DNA from: Alviniconcha marisindica
Lineage: Eukaryota > Mollusca > Gastropoda > Provannidae
NCBI GenBank assembly: GCA_018857735.1
Contig: JABMCL010000732.1
Span: forward strand, 1,717,001 to 1,781,000
Direction: 5' to 3'
DNA length: 64,000 bases
Part shown: positions 41,833-54,000 of the stretch, piece after piece
Position numbering within the stretch: the first letter of the stretch is position 1
Layout: every line of letters starts with the position of its first letter
Translations under genes and position numbers: made by a program
Notes under the pieces: model-generated
Told to the model about the DNA's origin: nothing
What the model saw: only the letters and a program-made list of their open reading frames with translations
Database searches by the model: none

Positions 41833-44800
41833 GTAAGGAAAATAGATGGTTTGCATGTTCGTGACTGTAACTCCTTTTCACTGTTTGTGTGTGTGTGTGT
41901 GCATGCGCATGCATGTGTATGTGTACTGCGTGATTCACTAACTGTGTGTGTGAGTGTTCATGTGTGTGTGCTTGTGTATGGGTGTGGACTGCAGGTGGTA
42001 CATCATATATTTCTGTATATGGGTGCACTTGTTTTGGTGCACATAATATATATATATACATTGTCCTGTTTGGGGCTGTCCTGTTTGGGGCTGTCCTGTT
42101 TGGGGCTGTCCTGTTTGGGGCTGTTGTCAAGCTCTGTAATACCATGACTTGATTTAATTAATTATTTACAAAGTTCTTCATTTACTATTTTCTGTCAGTC
42201 AGATCTGTATCTGCATCCATGACATGTACACGTAGACTCCGTTGCCCAGAGATTCCTTAGACTGGCATATGCTGGGTTTTACCAGTAACAACTAACATGT
42301 TGCCTTGTAATAGTTGTAGGGGTAAAAATAAAAGGTGCCAGTACAGAGTACTAGTAAGGTTTTGATTGACTGATTGATTGCTTGATTGGTAATCGCTTAT
42401 ATAGCGTTATTCTCAGCTCTCTTGAGCAGACTCACTGCGCTCGCATGTGGTTCTACACGAGTGACTAGCTTTTTATAGCGCAGTTTTTTAATATCCACCG
42501 AAGTGGTGTACTTCCAGCGCTGGCATGGCTGGTGCCACAAGAAACTGCAGCCATGTCGGGCAAGTTCTGTGTACACCATACAACCATGCACCATGTCACT
42601 TTATGCAAAGCCACATACGGAAGGTGTATGCGTGTTTAGCTGTAACCTGCCACCTGCACTTTTGGCAGAATGACAGGGATCTTTTACGTGCTACTACGGT
42701 AACACGGGGGTGGAACGGATACCGAAATAAGAGTCAGCACAGAAAGTCGACCATGGAGAAGAAAATTCTCCCACCACTCCTGCAGGGATTTGAACCCGCG
42801 ACCTTTCAGTCATGAGTCGGCGCTCTAACCACTGAGCTATCCCCGCCCCCTAGGTCTATTGTTTTGTTGTGTCTTTCTAGTTCTCCCTTCTCTGATTTAT
42901 GGAAGCATGCAGACCATCCCCTGAGTGATGACAAGTCTGATTTTGTCCTGACCACCCAGCAGCATCCTAACCAGATCTGCGACTGGGCTTGCTGAGTCTG
43001 GAAGTCATGCAGGCAGGCAGAGTTGCTGTGAGCTGTAACCCCCCTCTGCAAATGGACGTCTCTAATAACCTCACTCGCAGCCACCTAAGTAATAGTTTGG
43101 GGCAGTCAAAGTCGAAGTCAACACATGATGGGGCAGCAAGAAAACGACTGGAAAAAAATCTTTAACAGCTGTGTGTCATTGACAAAGTGGATTCTTCTTC
43201 TTTTTGTCAGATTCATGGAGTCTGAGCTGGAGTTGAATGACATCCTTCAGCAGATGCACGTCATCGCCACAGTGCCGGATCAGTACCACATCCTTGTGGA
43301 GCTCAACACTGTCCGCTCCCTGCTCCAGCTTCTGTCACATGAAAACACAGGTAGGTCTAACTCTAAGCCAGGTGGCTAAAGAGTGATAGTCCTTATAAAT
43401 GCTTGCAGGGCTGAGTAGAACCAATTCAGCTCAAACCACCAGACCATGGTCAACATTGCAGATTTGCTCCAATGAATTTAACAACTTCTGGTAAATGATG
43501 GGCAAAAAGTGCCTGAAACTTGACACAGTGAGATTTTGCTGCTGGTATTCCAGATTTAACTCTTCCTTGTCCAGTAAATTCTGTGTCTCATGTTTGTTTA
43601 GCTGCACTGGGTTTAAGTGTTCTTTGTCCAGTAAAGCTTGCATTTTATGTGTGTTTAGCAGCACTAGGTTTAATTCTTTTTTGTCCAGTAAATTCTGTGT
43701 TTCCAGTTTGGAATCAGTAACCACTACATAAGTCCAGTGCATGGTTTGAGTGGATGGTGCTGAGATGACCACACCACTAAAACTGACTGACATGATGTGT
43801 GAATGGTTCATGTCAGTTGATCACCTCAGTCAAAAGAACGCTTTTTTTCTCCACTTGTCTCCAAATCCGAAATGACCCGTCTGCACATGTGACCCAAGGG
43901 GAAGCTTTGGAAGTTGACTCTTTTAAGACACTGGGGTCAAAATCAAGAGGTGGCCGGGTGGGTGGAGTAATGTTTTGTTTTTGTTTTGGGGGGTTTGGTC
44001 ACCGTTGGGTGCCTTGTCTTGCAGACATTGCCATTGTGGTGGTGGACTTAACTCTTTAAGACACTTGGGTCAGAATTAAGAGATGGCAGGGGGGGGGAGG
44101 CGACGGTAATTTTTGTTTTGTTTTTGTTTTTTGGTCACTGTTGAGTGCCTTGTCTTGCAGACATTGCCATCGCGGTAGTGGACTTGATGCAGGAGCTGAC
44201 AGACGTTGACACACTCAACGAAAGTGAGGAAGATGCTGCAGCCCTAGTGGATGCCTTGGTATGTTCTGATTTATGGTTCGAGCACGAGTCTTAGGATGTT
44301 AGTGTCAGTTAATGTCAGTGTCCTGTCGATGGGTTCACTCATCAGGCTGGGCAAGTGAGAACTCCTTAAAAAAAATTGTAAAGCCAAATCAAGTTTAGAA
44401 ACCTGAAATTCTGTTGTTGTTTTTTTTAATATACTGCAGGCAAAAACAAATGCATTTTTTTATGCCTAAACTGAAACCAGTTAACATTTCAACAATTTTT
44501 TAGAACTGCGACCAGGATTGAACCTGGGTTTGCTTTGTATTGTACCAGCCAGGTAATCATTTAGCCCAAGTGCTTCTGTGTTGTCAATGTTGTGTTTGAT
44601 TTGTGGGCAGCTGGAGGGTCAGGTGACGGCCATGCTGGTGCAGAACATGGAGCGACTGGATGAAACCGTCAAGGAGGAGGCTGATGGGGTCCACAATACC
44701 CTAGGTATTTATTTCACTTTAAAACACCACCTTTTCCACACTCAGTTGTTTCACTTTTAAACACCGTCTTTTTCCCTCTCAATTTATTTCACTTTTGAAT

Positions 44801-44996
44801 ACCATCTTTTCCGTTCTCAATTATTTCACTTTTAAACACCGTCTTTTCCCCTCTCAATTTATTTCACTTTAAAACACCATCTTTTCCACTCGCAATTATT
44901 TCACTTTTAAACACCGTCTTTTCCCCTCTGAATTTATTTCACTTTTGAAGCACCATCCTTTCCCCTCTCAGCATTCAGTAGATCACTGTATAGCTT

Positions 44997-45058
<62 letters not shown>

Positions 45059-48000
45059 ACAAGCATGAAATAGACATTGCATTAAAAAATGGAATCAGGC
45101 TCTTGTTAGACTTTACTTATTTTGCCCAGTTGTCTTCAGAAAGATGTTGGCAGGAGGTGGTGAGATGTCAAGAAGTTGGGGGAGAGGGAGATTCTGTTAC
45201 TACTCTACCATCACTCCCAGAATTATTTCTGAATTCAGATGGGCAGTGTTTTGATCCCTTTTAATGTTTTGTGAAGTGTGTGTGTGTGTTCGGGTGGAGG
45301 TTGGAGTTGCAAGACTGTGTCCAAAAACTACACAATTTGAAGAGACAGGTGTGCCAAAACAGAATTCAACTTGGATGATGCTACTTAATCGCTGCCCGCG
45401 AGAGCTTAGTGCTGTACCAGCACACACAGGAATGATCATGAGTACAAAGCAATTTGTGGAGGCTGACCACATCACCCTCTTCTCTTTATTTTAATGTCTA
45501 CTCTGGGGTGGTGCTACCTACTCTTGTTACAAATGTGACTACAAGAAGAAAAGCTTTTATGATTATGCATGCATCAGCTTACACCAGAGTCTTTCTGCAT
45601 CTCAGTCCACTCCTTGTTTTCTTGGGGTTGTGGCCATGATGATGTTTGCTCTGTGCTTCCAGCCATCATGGAGAACCTGATGGAGTTCCGCACGGAGGCC
45701 TGCAGTGAGGCAGCGCAACAAGGCTTGCTTGTGTGGCTCTTGAAAAGAATTAAAGTAAGTCCCCTGCTGCCTCATCTTCATCTTGATGATAATGGTAATG
45801 ACATTTCCTTTGTGCCAAATCCCTCTGTGATATGTGTGTGAAGCTCAAAGTATTCATCATGCTGAGCACAATGTAGCAAGTGTGAAGCTCAGCGTTCTTC
45901 ATCATGATGAGCGCTGTGTAGTATAAGTGTGAAGCTCAGTGTTCTTGATCATGATAAGCGCAATGTAGTATAAGTGTGAAGATCATTTTTCTTGAGCATG
46001 ATAAGCGCAGTGTAGCGTAAGTGTGAAGCTCAGTTTTCTTCATCATGATAAATGCAATGTAGCATAAGTGTGAAGCTCAGTTTTCTTCATCATGATAAGC
46101 GCAATGTAGCATAAGTGTAAAGCTCAGTGTTCTTCATCATGATGAGCACTATGTGGTAAAAGTGTGAAGCTCAAAGTATCCCTCATCATGATGAGCAGCA
46201 TGTAGCATAATAAGCATGGTACGTTAACAGAACCCAATCTTAGGTATATACTATAGTTTCCTCTGATGCGATGTTTACTCTTTAAAATGTGCTACAAATG
46301 TTACCACCTTCTTCATTTAGATTGTTTTAGTCGGGAGATTGTTTCAGTCAGTAGCTGTCCTTGGGAAGAAATCAGTTGTGACTGTGTGTAGATAGTAATT
46401 GATGTTTTGTTTTATTGGCACAGTTACTGCTAATTTGTTAATTCAGCTCATATAGAAGTGTTTATGTTACTGCAGTTCAGAACAGCGGATCCAGTCCTTT
46501 ACCCATCAGTGTTGTGTGATTTCAGATGAAGATGCCATTTGATGTCAACAAACTTTATGCCAGTGAAATCATGGCCATCCTCCTACAGAATTCTGATGGT
46601 AAATATTAATTGCATATATTTTATATGTGTTAGTTGAAAGGCAGGCACGCTGCAGTAACTTGCTTCTATTTGTTTGTTTTTCACTTGGTTTTCAAGACAG
46701 CTTTGTTTTGTGTTCTGTTCTCCATGAATACAAGAACAGAAAAGTCTGTGATCAGCCTGTCTCGAAACGAAACAAAACACAAAATCTTGCTTAATTTGAA
46801 GTTGAGGTGTTTGAAAAATACAAGCAAGTAATTAATTGTTGAGGTGTTATAGTTACAAATTTAGATCTGGAAGACCTTAAGCAGAGTAAATATAAAGGAA
46901 TAGTGTTTCCAAAAAGTGGTCTTTAAAGAGGGCTAGTCCTTGGTTAGTGGGTTCATTTGCATGGAAATAGGAAGGGAATAGTTCCCTAAGAAAAACACAC
47001 ACAAAGTCACGTGGAATTAGGAAGGAAATAGTTCCCATTAAAAAAATAATTAAAACACAAAAAAGTGGTTGTTAGATAGTGGTTTCATTTACATGGAACT
47101 AGGAAGGGAATGGTTTCCTATGAAAAAAATGCCACAAAAACATCCTTGGTTCATGGTTTCATTCACATGGAAAAAGGAAGGGAATAGTTTCCTAAGAAAA
47201 AACCCCACAAAAAGTGATCCTTGGTTAGTGGTTTCATTCACATGGAAATAGGAAGGGAACAGTTTCTTAAAAGAAAAAAGAAAAAGCACAAAGCATGGTC
47301 TTTGGTTAGTTGGTTGATTCATTCACATGAAAATGGAAGGGAATAGTTTCTTTCCTAAGGAGAAAAAACACAAAATGTGGTCCTTGGTTAGTGTTCGTTC
47401 AAATGGAAAAAGGAAGGGAATAGTTTCCTGAGAAAAAAAACAAAGAAGTGGTCCTGAACAAGCAGTTGTCTCTCACCAGGGTGACCTTTCATGAGCTGTT
47501 TCCCTGTACTGACAACCTTTTACCCAATACCTAAAACCCCTGAATAAAGTTTTCTTGTGATTTACGCATGCAGGGGTGCTGCAGCTGCAAGCATTAAAGT
47601 CCTTTCTGTTTGGAATCCATCATGATCAGAGGCTCGCTTGTGTCGTTTTGTGGCTTGGTAAAGGGGATTTCCCTGAAAATTTACATATTGTGTGTCCATG
47701 TTAAAATAAATAAGCGTTCATGTGAACCTTTTTGTGTTTGGATATTTTACATGGGGAAAAAAATCGCCTAGAGATTTTATGGATTATGCTTCTCCTTGAC
47801 ATCCTTGACAAGGCTTTTACTGTTGACTTAGCATTAGACATATCAGGTAACTAGTGGTAACTGGTTTCTTATTGCACAGTGTATGTGCTGTGGAAGTTCA
47901 CCTGTGTGCTGTGTGTTTCAGAGGTGAGGCAGTTGCTGGGAGAGCAGGAAGGCATTGATGTGTTGCTGCAGCAGCTAGCTGTGAGTTCTCTTTTCTTCTT

Positions 48001-51000
48001 CTTTTTCATTTGTGTGTGTGTGCATGCATGTGTATGCACGTGTGTGGGTGTGAGTGAGTGCGTGTGTGTGTGTACATGTGTGTGAGTGAGTGCGTGTGTG
48101 CACATGTGTGTGTGCGTGCACGTGTGTGTGTGTGTGTGTGTGAGATATGGGGAGGGGGGGAGGAGGGTGTTGATGGTGTTTTTGTTTTGTTGCTTTTTGT
48201 GTAACCTCAGAGGTGTGTGTGCTTTTGGGGGGGGGGGGGGGGTGAGGGGTGATAGTGCATTTTGTTTAGTTTTTCTCATGAGCATGAACATACTGATTTG
48301 TGTCAAAACATGAGTGCATGATGATGATCTGTTTGACGACAAGACTAGAGGAAAGAGTCCATGGAAACTGCATTTTTGTCCCCGTACTCCTCACCCAGGA
48401 AAGCCTCTAACTCCCCCCCCCCCCCCCCCCCCCCCCCCCACCCCTTCTTGTCACTCGCACTCTCTCCCACTCCGTCTCTGTCTCAGTCCCTCCCAACTGG
48501 ATGTGTTCATTTTCTCTTCACACACCTGTGAACAGCATTGTGTGTGTTCTCTGCACAGACCTACAAGCGACATGACCCCTCGGGGAAGGAGGAGGTGGAG
48601 TACATGGAGAATCTCTTCAACTGTATGTGTTCCGCTCTCATGTACTCCGCCAACCGTAGCCGCTTCCTCAGAGGTGAAGGCTTGCAGCTCATGAACCTCA
48701 TGCTCAGGTAATTACAGGAGAAAAAACTATATAATTTTTTTGTTACTGACAGTGACATAGGGTCGGGTCGCCTCAGGAATGGAGAGAGAGAGAAAATTGA
48801 GACATTTTGTTAGATTGTCGGTGTTACCTTCTAACTGTGCAGGTCAAAAGACCTGTGGTAGTGGAGCTGTAAACTTGTGCGTAAAAGTTAAAACCATACA
48901 CAAAATGCGCAAGCTGTATTTATTTTGACTTGGTAGGGAACGGAGAGAGCGGCACTGGGGTTGGTTTCTTTTCCAAGAAAAAAAGCTAACTTTTTTATAA
49001 GGGGTATGCATAATTGTATATACGCAAAATGTGCATAACCAACAAATATGGTGAACAACAAACGTCTCTTCTGACATTTCTGTTCAAATCAGTTGGTCAC
49101 TGTCAGTGAGCACACTAGACATTTTTCAAACCGGTGTGACATCTGTTAGGTGACTAAAATGGTTCACGGAATCCAGTCATCTATACTACTATCAGAGCTC
49201 TGCTAGAAAACACTGTGCTCCCTTCCCCATCTGGAAAACACACACGCACATGCACGCAAACAACATGCCACACATTCTCTCTTTGTGCTTTGTTGTTGTT
49301 TTTAAGAACCAATCAGACAAACTAACAGACGGTATGTCTGACCAACTGCTGATTTCTCCCCAGCATGTGCTTATCATAACCAGTAAAATACTGGAAATGA
49401 CCTAACACGAGCCCTGGTTAGTACACATGTAGCAACAAAAAACATGTAAAACAAGTGCCAGCCAGGTGTATCAAAAGGTTTGTTCCCATTTTGCACTTGC
49501 CTTGCCCACAGGGAGAAGAAGCTGTCACGTAACTGTGCCATCAAGGTGCTGAATCATTCCATGACCGGCATGGACGGTGTGGACAACAGTCAGAAGTTTG
49601 TCGACATCCTCGGCCTCCGCACCATCTTTCCCCTCTTCATGAAAACGCCCAAGACCGCCAGAGCCGGTCCCTCCTCAGATGAACTGGAAGGTTGGAGTGT
49701 GTGTTGTGTGTGTGTTTCGTCTGCTCTTAGCACAATGGACATGTGCATTTTTGATTACATTGTGTAATTGTATTCAGAGCTGAGGTGGCAGAGTGGTTAG
49801 GCTGGTAAGTTTACAAACCTGATGCTATGGGTTTGAATCCTGGCTATAGTTCACCTTGCTCTTAAAATTTTTAATTTCTGGGTGCTGTCTTTCCACTGGC
49901 TGCCGATTGACAGAGTGTTAAAATCAAGTTATAACTAAAGTGTCTCATTGCTGCCCTTCTTAACCCTTTCAGTGCCTGCCAACAACATATTCAGCCAGGC
50001 ACAGTGTGTACATACTTCCAATTCCATTTTTGATTATGGTATCACTGAAAACAACGAAGAAACTGTTCTCTGTGTGTTTTGATGCTTGCGAGAAAAGGTG
50101 GGGTTTTTTCTTTTCAATCTCCACTCATCTCTGGCGCAGCTCATCTTCTGTGTGGCGCTGGAAGGGTTAGTGCAGAAATCATTCTGTCTTTCTGGTGGTG
50201 AAATTTCATGTTCAGCATTAGTTCCCCTTCTCCCATCTTCCTGGGATTTTGATCTCGACTGGCACCTCCTCAGAGACAGCTTGACAATAAATTCTCCACT
50301 AGTTATTCAGTTTTGGGCAGATTGTTATTTTTGATCATACACAGGTCCCATTCTTCTTCTTTGTGTATGTCTGTATTTTTGACATGGGTCTCATGGATCA
50401 TATTTGTGTCTTTTCTCCAGAACACATTTGTTCCATCATTGCTTCATTGTTACGCAACAGCCATGGAACCCAGCGACAGAGGTTACTCAGCAAGTTCACA
50501 GAAAATGACCACGAAAAGGTACTATGGCTTTCTTTTTGTAATTTTGTTCATCACCAGGCAGTTGCTGACCTAGAAACAGATTGATTACGGAGTTACTGAA
50601 GTAGTACTATACAGCAGCCTCCTTTTCATATCAAGTTTACATCTTGAACAAACCAATTTGATCTAATGCACCACCTCCCTCCAACCCACCCCTATAAAAA
50701 AAAATCCCCACCACCCAAGCACAATCCACATAGGAGGTAAGGGATTGTTTATGTCAGTGTTTTATTGTTTCCATTGAGGATGTCCCTCTGGTGGAGTTAT
50801 GTACCTTGTATTTATGTTATGTACATTATTATGGAGTTATGTACCAGAGAATAGCGCTGTACAAAAGTTATTTATTATTATTATTATTATTTACTCGCAT
50901 GCCAGTTGAGAGTTACCATAGGCGACTCAGGAGTTTGTTGTTGTGTTTGTGTGACATGTTTTGAGCCCTAATTAACTCCTTTACGTGTTGATTCTGTGCA

Positions 51001-54000
51001 AGTGCTCTGGGCCTTGTTCTGTTTCAGATTGTGTTAATTTTGATGTCAGTTTACATCATGAGCACATCTAGGGCACATCAACACACAAGGGCGTTAATTA
51101 GTGCTCGAAATACCTAACACAAGGACAACAACAAAGACAGGAGTCGCCTACGGTAACTCACCCGGCATGCATGTAAATACAGGGTACATAAACTTCACCA
51201 GAGGTACATCCTCAGTTTCTTGATTTCCAGGGCGCACCAGTTTGATGTAATGCACCCACCCCCCCCAACCCACCCACCCAGAAAAACAGCCCCAAGAACA
51301 TTCCACATGGGGAATGAGGGGTTGTTCATGTTAGTGTGTTTTGTTGTCAACAGTTCATCATGCTCATATCTTTCTTTTTGAAATACGCTGCTAGCAATTT
51401 GTATGCTGTGGTTGCCAGGTGGAGCGGTTGATGGAGCTGCATTTCAAATACCTGGACAAGGTGCGGCAGTGTGATGACGCCATCGAGAAAGAAAAGTTGG
51501 TGAGTGGGGTGCACTGCTAGTGCTAACTCTTGGTTCCTGTTACTGTTTGCTTGGAGGGTTATTTACCTGTGTGGAGTTTAATGCCATGTCAACCATGAAG
51601 GTGGTATCAGGGCAAAGAGGAGCTGGTTAAGTCACATGTAAAGTCAAACTCGGTTCCTGTTAGCTTGCAGGGCTATTTACCTGTGTGGAGTTTAATGCCT
51701 TGCCAGGCATGAAGAAGCTGATTATGTCACATTCTGTGTTTGTGACACAGTGTTTAACAAGGATTGGCAGAGGAATGCAGTTGAAGCAATTATGAAGGCA
51801 GACTTTAGAAAAACTGTATTGCTGCGGTAGGCGGAGCATGCGAAGCTATATTCTGAGCCACTCCAGGCTTAACAGGGAGAACCTTTAATAGCTCTGTTAT
51901 CCTCAGTTGAGGAAACCTAAGTTTTGTAGCCATGCTGGGGGTAGTTTGGGTAAAGTAGCATGTTGGGCCATGGCATATTTGTATGTTTTGGGGCTGGAGT
52001 TCACCTCTGAAACCACATTCAGTTTGCATTCTGTGATGTTTTCTGAGGCTGAAGGTTTTGGGGCAGGAGTTCACCACTGAAACAACATTTAGTTTGAGTT
52101 CTGTGATCTGTTTTTAGAGGCTGAAAGTTTTGGGGCAGGGGTTCACAAGTGAAACCACATTCAGTTTGAGTTCCGTGGTCTGTTTTCAGAGGCTGAAGCA
52201 TCAGGGGGAGGAGGTGGACGATGACATGGAAGATGAGTTCTACCTGAAGCGTCTGGACTCTGGGTTGTTCACTCTGCAGCTGATTGACTACATCATGCTG
52301 GAAGTCTGCGCGTCAGGAGCCTCATCTGTAAGTTGTATCAACAGTCGGGTGTACTTGCATTTAGGTTTACGGAATGATGCTGAAGCCAATATAGAAAAAC
52401 AGAAGAGTTGTGTATGAGTGTGAGAGGATGGATGTTATCCAACTGACCAGTCTTTAATCTTGTTTTATTTTGATCCAAACACATAAAAGGTTAAAAAGAA
52501 TGCTATTTATTGTAACAAAACATAACATGCGACACAATTTATTGTAACAATGTTTTTTGTGATAATAAATAGCATTCTTTTTAAACTTTCATGTATTTGG
52601 ATCTCATTTTAGAATCTGAATGCCACCAGTCATTCATGTTTCTTTTTGTTGTCGTTGTTGCTTTGTTTAACTGAGAGATAAATTATTCCTGCAGTTACGT
52701 TTTGTTTCAACAGTTTTATGCTGAGCGCAAACCATTTCTCATGAGAGTTACCCAAAAAGTTTCTGTGTTTTTGTAAAATACTGTTTCTCTCATAGTTGCA
52801 GCACTATCCACATCTAGTGAAAGAGTGCAAGTTTGTTACATGTACGCATGTGTGACACAATCTTTTTTTCACGTGTCCAATTATGTTCCAGATCAAATCC
52901 AGAGTGATGCAGATTCTGAACATGCGAGGTGGCTCCATCAAAGTGATCAGAGGCATAATGAGAGGTAAACGTCCATTTTGTGTCCACAAAGCCCTAGTAA
53001 CTGACCCGTTGCCAGGAAATCGTCCTTTGCTTATTAATAAATGGTTGTCATGTGATGGTAATGTTATTGCTGTAGTCCTTACATCATTATTTGGATGCGA
53101 AAAATTATTTAACTGTGTTAACTATTTTTGTGGTTAATAAATTTAAAGATTTTTTCTCTCTAATTATTCAAAACTAGTGCTGAGTACGTGGTTAATAAAT
53201 TTAAAGATCCCCCCCCCTCCCCCCAACCGAGTATTCTTTCTAATATGGCCTGCCTGACTGGTTTATTATCACTGATGAGTTTGACCTTGATTAGTGAAAC
53301 AGCTGAATGGCTCACACGGCTGCCAGTCTGAATACAGGTACTGTGGTGGCAACACTAGAGTTGGCCATAGCCCTCCTCTCTCCTTCCTGGCATCATCCAG
53401 CCCTCTTCATCTTTATCAACACTAGAGTTGGCCATAGCCCTCCTCTCTCCTTCCTGGCATCATCCAGCCCTCTCCATCTTTATCAACACTAGAGTTGGCC
53501 ATAGCCCTCCTCTCTCCTTCCTGGCATCATCCAGTCCTCTTCATCTTCATCCATAACACAAGACACAATCAAGCTGTTGAAAATGCATGCTGGTTACTGA
53601 GCCACTTAAAGAGGGCCTGGTGCAAGAAATACCCCCCCCCCCCCCCCTTTTGTGCTTTTGAAATCACCACTGGCCAATCCATCGTCGGAGGGAGTCTCAT
53701 TTTATTTTTATTTTATTTTATTGCTGTTGTTTGCTGGGTTTGATCAGACTAGACAGATAGCTAATAATCTCATATTATGGTTTCAGATGTTTAACCAGCG
53801 TTCGTTTGCTGATCCATATCAATCACAGAGTATTTTTATGTGCTGTCCTCCATGTCCAAGGAGTGAAAGAAAATATATATAACTTGTCATTGACCATTCC
53901 TCGTCTGCTGTTGTGCAGAATATGCTGGCAACATCGGGGATGCCAAAGACCCAGCGGCCAGGGAAGCAGAGCAGTCGAGGATTCTTCAGCTTGTGGACAA

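Noticed and set aside
42780..42853. tRNA gene candidate on the minus strand (A and B boxes)
   Set aside because: The same head followed by the same body recurs at 19590 and 39645, so it is the head of a SINE; the acceptor stem does not close.
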